From positions 1,054,001 through 1,118,000 of the forward strand of contig JAMWFC010000113.1 of NCBI GenBank assembly GCA_027475525.1: a stretch of 64,000 nt of DNA. The letters run 5' to 3'. The stretch is from Macrolepiota albuminosa (lineage: Eukaryota > Basidiomycota > Agaricomycetes > Agaricales > Agaricaceae). The notes under the pieces are model-generated. The model was given only the letters and a program-made list of their open reading frames with translations, did not search any database and was not told the DNA's origin. The position numbers and the translations under genes are program-made. Shown here one piece after another: positions 55,022 to 64,000 of this stretch (its first letter is position 1; the number at the start of each line of letters is the position of its first letter).

Positions 55022-57558
55022 TTGGCAACGATCACGGAGATGTAGCGCTAACGCTGGAATATGACCATTCAACTGGTCTTGTAACTGTTATGTCTACTGC
55101 TTTTCTTGACCAAGACGTTTTAACTACTTTACCCGCTACCGACGCAGAGATTTCCCAGAAAAATCAAAATATTGCCGACTCCTCTCTTGCCTACTTGTAC
55201 CTTACCGCTTCCGAATCTTTTCAAAATATAGCGTCTACCGATACTTATCTCACCACTCTTCCCGGAGCCTCGTCCCCTGCCGTTCTTGGACTTGCCGCTC
55301 CTCAGGCTACAGTTCCCCTTTCCACCTCTGTTTATAACCAGGCTAACGCTCCCAAAAGGAAAGGGGTACAAGTTAAAAAGAAATATAAGCCAGTTGCGCT
55401 TAAAACAAAACCCATCGCTACGCACTCTCCCGAGACTTTCAGAATCGAGCGCCAGATCATTGGCGACCCTCTTGCCGACATACCGACCTTATCACCGAAT
55501 CCGCCACCTTTTCAGCCCACAGGACGTTTTACCACGGAGCGCCAGCAGCAGTTCGCCAAGGAGCACGACACAGGATTTTTGACCAAAGATGAGTTGAATG
55601 TCCTTACCGATCTCGTCGCTAAGCAGGATAAAGCCTTTGCTTGGGAGGACTCAGAACGCGGCAGCCTACGTACGGATTTCTTCCCGCCAGTCGTCATCCC
55701 GACCATTCCTCACGTACCGTGGACTGAGCACAACCGACCGTTACCGCCTGGAATTGAAGCCGAGGTCTGCCAAATCATTAGGACCAAGATACAGGCTGGC
55801 GTCTACGAGCCCTCCAATAGTTCTTACCGCTCCCGTTGGTTCTGCGTCCTCAAGAAGAACGGCAATCTACGCATAGTCCACAGTCTTGAGCCGCTGAATA
55901 GAGTAACCATACGACACTCTGGCGTACCGCCTTTCCCTGATCACGTTGCCGAGTCCTTTGCCGGGCGTATCTGTGGCGCCACCCTTGATCTCTACGTTGG
56001 CTACGATGAACGCTTAATACACCCCTCTTCCCGTGACCTCACCACCTTTCAAACTCCGTTTGGCGCCTTGCGCCTAGTCACCTTACCGATGGGCTGGACA
56101 AACTCAGTCCCCATATTCCATGACGACATCACTTTCATCCTCCAACCCGAGATACCGCATAACGTCCTTAGCTTCATCGACGACGTTGGCGTCAAAGGCC
56201 CCAAAGACTGGCGACTCGTGAACGGTTTGCCGGCAACCCATCCCGACAACTCCAACATTCGCTTAGCGCTATGGGACTTTTTCCAACTGCTCAATCGAGT
56301 CCTACAACGAATGAAGTATAGCGGTGGTACGTTTAGCGGTCACAAACTCCTCCTTTGCGCGCCGAGGTTCAAAATACTTGGTCACATCTGCACTCCCGAC
56401 GGACGCGTTCCCGACGAGTCTCGCCTAGCACTCCTAGAGCGCTGGGGTCCTTGCCGCGACTTATCTGAAGTTCGCGCCTTTCTTGGCACCGTTGGCGTTC
56501 TTAGGATATTCGTCAAAAACTTTGCCCATCGCGCACACGCCCTTAACCGACTCACCCGCGCCAACGAGCCCTTCGAATTTGGGCCAGACCAGGTTACCGC
56601 ACAACGAGACTTGGTAAAAGCCTTGCAAGACGCCAAGCCCCTAGTCCCCATCGACTATAGCTCTGCCGACCCTGTTATCTTGGCGGTGGATACCTCGTAC
56701 ATTGCCGTTGGTTACTTCCTGTGCCAGTGCCTTAGCGACAATCGGAAACAGCGACGCTACAACCGCTTTGGGTCCATCACGCTAAACGACCAGGAATCTC
56801 GCTACAGTCAGCCTAAGCTAGAGCTCTATGGGCTTTTCAAAACCTTCCGGTCGCTAAAGATGTATTTGATTGGCGTGCGCAACCTTATTGTTGAAGTCGA
56901 CGCTAGGTACATCAAAGGCATGCTGCAGAATCCCGACATCCAGCCATCCGCTAGCATGAATCGGTGGGTAGTCGCTATCCTTATGTTTCACTTTGAGTTG
57001 GTACACGTCAAGAGCTCTTTCCACGGACCAGATGGACTCTCTAGGCGACCACGGCAGCCTGGCGACCCGGCAGTGGACCCACAGGCTGATAGCGATTTCG
57101 AGGACTGGATCGACCGACTACATGGTTTCGTACACCTTATTCAACAGCCAATTCCCTTACTACGACGGCAACAGTCTGCCAGCATCCTTCTACATCCCAT
57201 TGTCCCTTACCGCCCCGAGACCTTTAGCGCACCCCTCACATTCTACATGGCAAGCATTTTCAGTCAAAATTTGCCTCCAGTAAAAGTCGTACAGGAACCC
57301 CAGTCGCTAAGAGAAGACAGCAAAAACCTGACCTACGATGCCGTTCCCCGATCCGCCAAGGCAAAGGCAGAGGACAGTCGTCTGTTAATAGTTGAACAAT
57401 GGCTACAAGACCTTAAGCGACCCACAGGCCTTACCGACGAACAATACGCTACCTTTATCCGCTATGCTACCCGCTTCTTCTTTACCGACAGCCGACTTTG
57501 GCGACGAAATCGAGATGGCGCTCACAAGCTGATCATCAAGCCAGAAAGTCGCTTATGA
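54949..57558 (+). pseudogene. G2 pol, reverse transcriptase and RNase H part
   Basis: The open pol frame begins after a TAA at 54946 and overlaps gag by about 70 bases. RT box FIDDVG lies near 56173, RNase H VILAVDTSYIAV near 56680. The frame stops at TGA 57556-57558, where G1 has CGA (Arg), a C-to-T change in a CpG. Integrase follows in the same frame, so one base separates this copy from a continuous pol. Confidence 0.9.
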
Positions 57559-58743
57559 GTCTTGCGCGCTATGCATGACGAGCTAGGACATAGAGGTCTG
57601 TACGCTACTCGAGCTTCTCTGCTAGAACGATTCTGGTGGCCACACGCTAGCGCCGACATCGCCTGGTACATCAGGACTTGCCACCTCTGCCAAATCCAAC
57701 AGACACGCCAAGTGCTCATACCGCCAACCGTTGCAACGCCAGCTCCCCTCTTCAGCAAAATCTACGTCGATACCATGCACATGCCCAAATCTGGTCGCTA
57801 CAAGTACATCATTCAAGGTCGTTGCTCGCTAATCCACTGGCCTGAATTTCGAATGCTTCAAAGAGAAAATACCGATGCGGTCGCAAAGTGGCTATTTGAG
57901 GATGTCATTTGCCGTTGGGGAGCGCTAAGAGAAATCGTCACGGATAACGGTGCGCCCATCATCAAAGCGCTAACATACCTCGCCAAGAAATACAACATTC
58001 ACCACATTCGAGTATCTGGCTACAACAAGCGCGCCAATGGCCTGGTGGAAAGACCACACTTTGACGTTCGGCAAGCGCTTTTCAAGGCAGTCGATGGCGA
58101 CGAGTCTCGTTGGAGTGAAGCGACTTATTCAGTATTTTGGTCGGAAAGAGTTACCATTTGTAAGCGCATGGGTTGTTCTCCCTATTACGCGGCTACTGGC
58201 ACCCATCCTTTACTCCCTGCCGACATCATAGAAGCGACCTACCTTCAGCCAGCACCCAATAGCATCTTAGCGACTACCGATCTTATCGCCAGACGAGCTA
58301 TTGACCTCCAACGAAGGAAAGAAGATTTAGAGCGACTCCACGAGGTAGTCTTTAGCGCCCGTCGCCAAGCAGCCCTACGATTCGAAACCGAGCATAGCAC
58401 TACCATCAAAGATTACAACTTCCCGAGAGGAGCGCTAGTGCTTATGCGTAACTCCAAAATCGAAACTTCATACAACAAGAAAATGCGCCCTCGCTATCTA
58501 GGACCTTTGGTAGTTATCTCTCGTAACCGTGGAGGCGCTTACGTGCTCTGTGAATTAGATGGTTCAGTACTACATCGACCTGTTGCTGCTTTTCGCCTAT
58601 TGCCGTATCTCGCCAGAGAACACATTGACTTGCCGCTTGAAGCGCTAGATATCGACACCGCCAAACTTAGGGAACTTGAAGAAACAGAATTACTGGACGA
58701 TGAGGACTTACCGACTCTAGTTGAAGAAGAAGAACCAGATTAG
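57559..58743 (+). pseudogene. G2 pol, integrase part
   Basis: HDELGHRGLYATR...CHLCQ zinc site, then VDTMHMPK, VTDNGAPI and NGLVERPHFD for the catalytic D, D and E, ending VEEEEPD. It is in frame with the upstream pol but cut off from it by the TGA at 57556. Confidence 0.88.
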
Positions 58744-59174
58744 AAAAGAATATATATTGATAAGCTCTTTCTTTCTATTACTTATCTTACTTATCTTTCT
58801 TGCCGATACTTACTGTACTATATTCCACAGACAATTCCTTACATAGTCAAGTCGCAGCGCTAGCGTGTCGCCAACGCTTAGCGCATTGCGCAACTCTCGC
58901 CAAGGGTTTTTCGCTATGATGATTTACTGAGCGTTTCCCTTTTCCTCAAAATTTGTCTAAGTCCCTCACATATTACTGCTCTTGCTAATACCTACCTCAG
59001 AATACTTACCGCTTGCTTTCTCTCTGTTATACTTTCCTTGCGCTCTGCCGCTACGCTAACTCAGATTATTGGACTCAATTCCTCCACTCGGTAGGGAAAC
59101 ACCAAAATTATATAAAGAAGTTGAGGCGCCAACAAAAATATATGTACAAACGGCCTATCTACGCTAAGGTCCGT
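58744..59174. other. Convergent 3' region between G2 pol and antisense gene
   Basis: 431 bases, AT-rich; matches the G1 region 42531-42959 in reverse. AATATATATTGATAAG near 58750 follows pol. No gene. Confidence 0.5.
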
Positions 59175-61609
59175 TTAATCGCTAACATCATCCATCGACA
59201 AGGAGGCGTCGGAAAGTGGGAGGGAAGAATCGCGAAGGGGTAAGAGGTCGCCAGGTAGGATGTCGTTAGCGGTTTGCCAATCCAGAGCGGCTTGGCAATC
59301 CGCTTGGTAATCACGCAGTACCTGCAAGCTGCGACCCAAATTGGAATAGCGCAAGCGAAGCGCCATAAGCTGGCCTCGGACACGTTCCCGCTCCCGACCC
59401 ATTGCTGCCTCCATCGTTGCCGCCCTACTTGAGAACCTCTCCAGCATCTCCTGCGGGTTAAGTGCCACCACCGGGTACACGAGGTCTTGTCCCAGCCAGT
59501 GGAACGCGTTGCCTGTAACCGTTGGCTGCGGCTGAGGGGTCCAGGCAGGATTAATCCTGGCGACCACGGGACGCCTGGGCTCCAACCCGGCAACGTCCTC
59601 GGGGTCTGAGACTTCCCAGGGGGCAACGTTACCGTAGGGAGGTAGCCAGTGCCACTCTGGCTCCTCCCTGGCAACTCCTGCCGCGCCCTCGACTTCTGCC
59701 ACTACCTCCCTTGCCGATGCCTCTCCCTCACCCTCTCCCGCTACCGCCTCCTTGGCGGGGGCCTCTTCCTCGTCACCTTCGCGCTGGGTCGCCAAAGTCT
59801 CGTCTGGCTCCCCCTCCGCGTCCTCGTCACCAGCCATAGCCATAGGGCTTCCCGCTCCCCTTGCTGCCATTGCCGAGGGTTCCACCTCCTGAGGATCTTC
59901 CCTTGGCGGCGGGTCCACTACCGCGTCGTCCTCATCGGCAGCAGGCAGAGAAACCCCCCTCAGGTGGATAGGGGAAAGTAACTTGCTAGGCCCGGCTTCA
60001 GTGTCCCTCGGCGGCAGGCGGCTGGCGGCAAGCGCTTTCTCCAACTCCTCCATCTCCACGTCTCCAGGGGTAGAGGGAGGAGACTCCACCCGCGCACGTT
60101 TGGCCTTGCCCTTCCCCTTGGCAGGGGAAGAGACTTGTCGTTTTGAAGGGACCGTAGTCCCTTGGCGCTCTCCGGCGCCACGGTTGCCGACTGTTGCAGA
60201 CTCGTCCCCTTGACGCGTCGGCAGCGCCAGGGAACTCTTGCTAATTGTCGCCGCGTCGCCAGCGGCCTGCTTCTTCCTCTCCCCCTCAACGAACTCCCGC
60301 GCCCTTTTGACGAGGACGGCACGCTTGAAAGTGCGCTCCACTACCGCGTCGGGAGCTCCACCGCGTTCGCGACTCTTAGCGCCGTCCAGAGTGCAGGCCC
60401 GTTTAAGCGTACCGCACCGGTAGCAGGGCTGGCCACCAGTGGGGTACCAACACCCCTCTGGGTCATTGTCGGCCCAGCACTTGTCGCACTACAAGAATGT
60501 TAACGAAAGCGGCAAGGAAAGCCAAAGTGCTTACCGCCCCTTGGGAGTCCTTGAACTCCCGCCTTGCCGCTGGGCTTGCCGTCTTCTTGTCCTTCATCTC
60601 CGGCAAGACCACCCCCGCCTCCATTCCTCCATCCAAAACCGCCTCATCTCGTCTTGCCACCAACAAACCCTTCAGCTCTGCGTCGCTAAAGGAAGTTTGC
60701 GTTGGCGCCTGTCAACTGGTTGGTTAGCAGGGAAAGTACCTTGGCGTAACGAACTTACCGTGTAACGAGGGGCGGCAGCCTTGCGAGACTTAGAATGGGA
60801 TAAACGATAAGCGCCAGCGGTAACAACGCACAAACTTACCTTCTTCTTTAAAGTCTTGCCAGGCTTGACCGGAGAGCCCGATGTGCTTGCCGGCAGTGCT
60901 GGGCTCTGGGCACTACCGGCGCGGGAATCCTTCCCACCAGACACCTGCCTCCTTGCAATTGGCGACCTCTCACTGGCTACCAGGGTCTCGCCAACGACCT
61001 CTCGCTCCTCTAAGGCCTTGGTCCTCTCCTTGGCGTCACGGGAGGCCTCTTCCAGCACACTCTCGCGGATAGCCGCCATCTCAGCGTCCACCTGCAAATT
61101 AGCAAGAGGCGCTAACACCTCTTGTTTGCTATGGGGAGACAGATCAGACCACAGCTAAGTCAGAAATCAAAAATCAGAGATACTTACTCAGGCGCGGGAG
61201 CGCTTACCGTCATCGGCAAGGCGCCAGAGAGGATATCCTCCAACTCGTCCTCAATGGTAGGGACAGGAGGAGGCGCCTAGGAACCTAATCAGCCAGCGAC
61301 ACGGCAAAGACTAAAAGCACTTACAAAGCGAGAAAACGGCGCTAACCACTCCGCGCCACGATTATCCACATAGCGGGCTCGGCACCACTCCCGCACCTCA
61401 ATCTCCTTATCCCAGCCTACGCCAAGGACACGGACCTCGTACCAACGCTCCAATAACTTCATAACCGCGATGACCAAATTTGAAGGCGCCTCCGCGCCCA
61501 CACCCTCGATGCGCCTAACGAAATTATTTGCCTTAGCGATGTATGCGTAGGCGGCTTCTTGAGCAGCCTGAGACGGGACTGGAGGCGGAGTTGGAATTCG
61601 GAAAGACAT
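59175..61609 (-). CDS. Antisense accessory gene of G2: zinc-cluster-like, coiled-coil protein
   Basis: Six exons, read leftward: 61609-61325, 61276-61188, 61128-60840, 60788-60759, 60708-60535 and 60488-59175. The first five have exactly the same lengths as in G1 (285, 89, 289, 30 and 174 bases), and all splice sites are kept. The product is 726 aa. It has the same N-terminal domain and helical part, and the same six-cysteine motif CX2CX8CX8CX2CX6C with every cysteine kept. A basic KGKGKAKRARV stretch, acidic middle and C-terminal helix follow. The last exon differs most, mainly in the acidic region. An intact frame beside a broken pol suggests either youth or selection. The function is unknown. 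Confidence 0.82.
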
Positions 61610-61767
61610 ATTTTTTTAATAGAGCGCCAGGTAAAAATGTGGAGGAGAGACGAAGTCCAAACTCATGCGCCAGGACTATAAACCAAATCTCAAGAACGCA
61701 CGGGCCACTTGTCACAAAAACGGTAACAGTAGCCTTATTTGGTGACTGAGGACAGTCAATTTTTCAG

Positions 61768-61778
61768 TTGGGGGGAGA
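61768..61778 (+). other. G2 polypurine tract
   Basis: GTTGGGGGGAGA (starting at 61767) sits directly before the 3' LTR, identical to G1. Confidence 0.85.
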
Positions 61779-62729
61779 TGATAGGACCCTATACAGGTTA
61801 GGCGCATCAACGGCAGGCTCGGCACCGGCTCTGGAAACCTTGCCGCACTCGTCCCGAACTTAGCGCACGCGTTCTACCTATTTTAAGCCATTTCTGACGG
61901 CCGCGCACGGCAAGAAGCAGATCCAATCAATGATAGCGCTGACGGCAGCAGGAATGACAACTGACAGATGGCATCAGTCACTGACGACAGCACTTAGCGA
62001 GAAGCTTGATGATCTATCAAAAACTGACGGACAGCTTAGTGTTTGACCTTGGCGTCTGACACCGCTTACCGTCTCGATTTGGCGCCCAACGTCGCTTAGG
62101 TGTTCTGACAGACAGAAGGGTGATGGATTGATGGTTTAGCACCGCGATCTGCCGCCTGGTGGCGCCAAGGGTCCTCAAAGGACGGTAGGGATCGGAAACC
62201 GTTGGAGCTACCCCTATGAAATTTTCCAGTTTACCGCACTTTGGCGATGGTTGGTCACTGGCGACGGTGAACTCCTTGTAGTATATATATTACTTACCGA
62301 CTTGTACATCCACCATCAGAACAATAGACCACAGTTTACTCCCCTTTCCTCAGTCTCCCTTACGCTCAAGAGCTCATTTACGCTACGGTCGGCAACGTCA
62401 AACTCATCGGCAGTTGCAGACGCTCGCCAACACTCGACATACTCGCGCCTTGCAACTACGGCAGGCATTATCGACGCTTAGAACTTCGCTAAGCTTATCG
62501 TGCTCTTGCCGCTCACCCTTGCCGTCTTCACTTACCGCATTTCCTTAGGCGCTTTACCTTAGCGCTTGACACTTGCCGACCCCGTTACCGACTTTTCTCA
62601 TTTTCTTAGGCGCGTTCTCTGGGACCTGCCCGGGACTCCTCATATTACTTTTAGCGCGCCCAACGCAAGCTCTTGGTCCGGTAACACTACTGCTACATTT
62701 GTTGCTGACCAAAACTTTGGGCGTCATCA
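61779..62729 (+). repeat. G2 3' LTR
   Basis: 951 bases, TGATAGGACCC...GCGTCATCA. It differs from the 5' LTR by about five transitions seen by eye, at least two of them at CpG, and lacks the 77-bp duplication. Confidence 0.95.
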
Positions 62730-63127
62730 ACGGCGTCTCTGCTATGTGTGTGTCCCCCTCTCGACCTTGGCTGGCTATAAATGTTTATTATGGTTGCTGT
62801 TGGGTAGTTAGCTTGTGTAATATCCAGTACCTGGATATCGAGATCTTTTGCAATGTCTGACCTCAATGTGACTGTGAAGTCTTGTCGTCTCTTGGCGTAT
62901 GTTAAGACCCTGGGTCTTTTGTCATGCGGGACAGTCGCGACTGGTAAGATTGGGGTCCAGGCCCCCAGCGCTGCCGGGCCTCGCTGTCCGTTACCTATCT
63001 CTCCCCACCAGGGTTCCGTAACCAGAATTATGTCGAATTTATCTATGAATGAATTAAGCATGGTGTGGCATACCACATTGCTGCGATTAGTGTTAAGCTG
63101 TGCAACTCGGATGGGCTTTGTTTTCAT
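62730..63127 (-). pseudogene. LINE ORF2, part 1: N-terminal endonuclease
   Basis: It starts ATG at 63127, sharing ATGA with the stop of ORF1. The AP-endonuclease start is clear: VAQLNTNRS, IILVTEPWWG (catalytic Glu) and ATIINIYSQPRSRGG. It is cut at 62730 by G2 and resumes at 51311. Confidence 0.9.
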
Positions 63128-64000
63128 GAGGACGGGACGTTACCGTTCGTTGGTCTGTCCGTTTCCTCTTGCCCTTCCATCTCGTCGTCTGCCCATGACG
63201 CCAGTCCTTCTCCTTCCTCATTCAGGAGGTTTTCCAGTGACATGAACCTGTTTGCGTTTTTGGCTGGGCCTGCCTTCGCTTTTTCGCCTTTGTCTTGTGC
63301 GTCGGTGGGCTTCGCGCCTGTCTCCGCTGTCTGGTTCCCCGTCTGTTGTTCGCCTTTGTTGTTCCCTACATACGTCCCCGCCTTTGCGCTCGGCTCTTCC
63401 ACTCTCATCTTCCCACCTTTCCTCCTTCTGGTCACTGCTCTGCCTGCCGCTCCTCCATTTTCCCTCTCCCTCGCTAGCATCTGATATCTCTTCCTCTCTG
63501 GGCACTTCCTTTCCATCGCTGGGTGGTCGCCTCCGCAGTTCGCGCACTTGGGGTGCCTGTCTTCTGCTTGGTCTCCGTTCTCCGTGTCCTCGAGCATGCG
63601 TTGAAAGTCTTTCTGTTGGTGTTCTGTTTCGCTATGTTCTCCTGCGCACAATCGGCACCTTGTGAGTTGTTTGCAACGTGACACATGATGTCTGAGCGTC
63701 CAGCATTTGCTGCATTGCAGCACTGGTGGTCTGTCTGCGTGGTGGACTGTCTCGCAGAATTTTGTGTACATCGCTATGTACCCTGCTGCGAGTACCATCT
63801 TTGCGTCGTCTTCCTTTGCGAACTCCAGTACTACCGATGAGTAGTCCTTCTGTCTCAGATCTGCTTCGGCACGTAGCCACCTAGGCTTGCCAATCAGCTT
63901 TACCTTTGACATGACCAGATTGAACCTTTCAATTTCCTCCAAGAGGTCGTCGGGGGTGTGGGTGTTGTCCTCGCCGTCTCTACCCGTCCAAACGCCGTTG
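63124..64000 (-). CDS. LINE ORF1, gag-like nucleic-acid-binding protein (5' end outside window)
   Basis: The open frame runs off the right edge of the window; at least 291 codons are visible. An RNA-binding-fold-like stretch (VKLIGKPRWLR, YSSVVLEFAKEDDA) is followed by three zinc knuckles with cores CSKCWTLRHHVSRC, CRLCAGEHSETEH and CANCGGDHPAMERKC. A Lys/Arg-rich tail follows. It binds element RNA in a ribonucleoprotein particle. The stop TGA at 63124-63126 overlaps the ORF2 ATG (ATGA). Confidence 0.88.
   Translation of the reverse strand, partial: NGVWTGRDGEDNTHTPDDLLEEIERFNLVMSKVKLIGKPRWLRAEADLRQKDYSSVVLEFAKEDDAKMVLAAGYIAMYTKFCETVHHADRPPVLQCSKCWTLRHHVSRCKQLTRCRLCAGEHSETEHQQKDFQRMLEDTENGDQAEDRHPKCANCGGDHPAMERKCPERKRYQMLARERENGGAAGRAVTRRRKGGKMRVEEPSAKAGTYVGNNKGEQQTGNQTAETGAKPTDAQDKGEKAKAGPAKNANRFMSLENLLNEEGEGLASWADDEMEGQEETDRPTNGNVPSS

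Larger units (their letters stand above)
51312..62729 (+). mobile_element. Ty3/gypsy element G2, 11.4 kb, nested in the LINE
   Basis: It is the same family as G1 in the opposite orientation. ACGG flanks it at 51308-51311 and 62730-62733. LTRs differ by about five transitions plus a 77-bp duplication in the 5' LTR, so it is older than G1 but still young. Confidence 0.95.

Overview
This window looks like a transposon-dominated stretch of a basidiomycete (probably Agaricomycete) nuclear genome. Its host genes have many short introns of about 41-67 bp. The proteins and mobile elements (COMT-type O-methyltransferase, fungal Ty3/gypsy, Copia, DIRS-like, Tad-like LINE, DDE transposon) are of the kinds common in that group. 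No species is claimed. No tRNA, rRNA or CRISPR locus was seen.

Only two host genes are present, in a repeated unit: an O-methyltransferase and a SEH1-type WD40 nucleoporin, both on the minus strand. Copy 1 (1-908) is a broken 3' fragment. Copy 2 (12816-17194) holds a frameshifted O-methyltransferase and a 5'-truncated SEH1. Copy 3 (31124-35605) holds versions whose reconstructed exons are intact (457 and 445 aa). The copies are separated by two transposon blocks.

Block A (909-12815) holds a decayed gypsy gag-pol carrying a solo LTR, followed by a 5.1-kb Copia element with 332-bp LTRs, target duplication ATACC, and a solo gypsy LTR in its gag. Block B (17195-31123) holds two DIRS-like elements in opposite orientation. 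The second has its tyrosine recombinase gene interrupted by two solo LTRs. One of these contains another solo LTR, which in turn contains a 3.1-kb TA-flanked DDE transposon.

Block C (35785-64000) is a Tad-like LINE on the minus strand, split by two 11.4-kb Ty3/gypsy elements of one family in opposite orientations: G1 (39036-50405) and G2 (51312-62729). Removing them restores a continuous 1360-aa LINE ORF2 frame. Each gypsy element carries gag-protease, pol (RT, RNase H, integrase) and, on the opposite strand next to the 3' LTR, a six-exon gene for a 706-726 aa protein with a six-cysteine zinc-cluster-like motif. The elements are strongly enriched, on both strands and in coding and non-coding parts, for the short motif CGSYAA/TTRSCG. 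The antisense gene together with this motif is the best candidate here for an undescribed system.

Caution: four tandem duplications of exactly 77 bp occur at unrelated places (1630, 33533, 44183, 51494). This is what a k=77 short-read assembly would leave behind, and one of them is the only thing breaking pol of G1.
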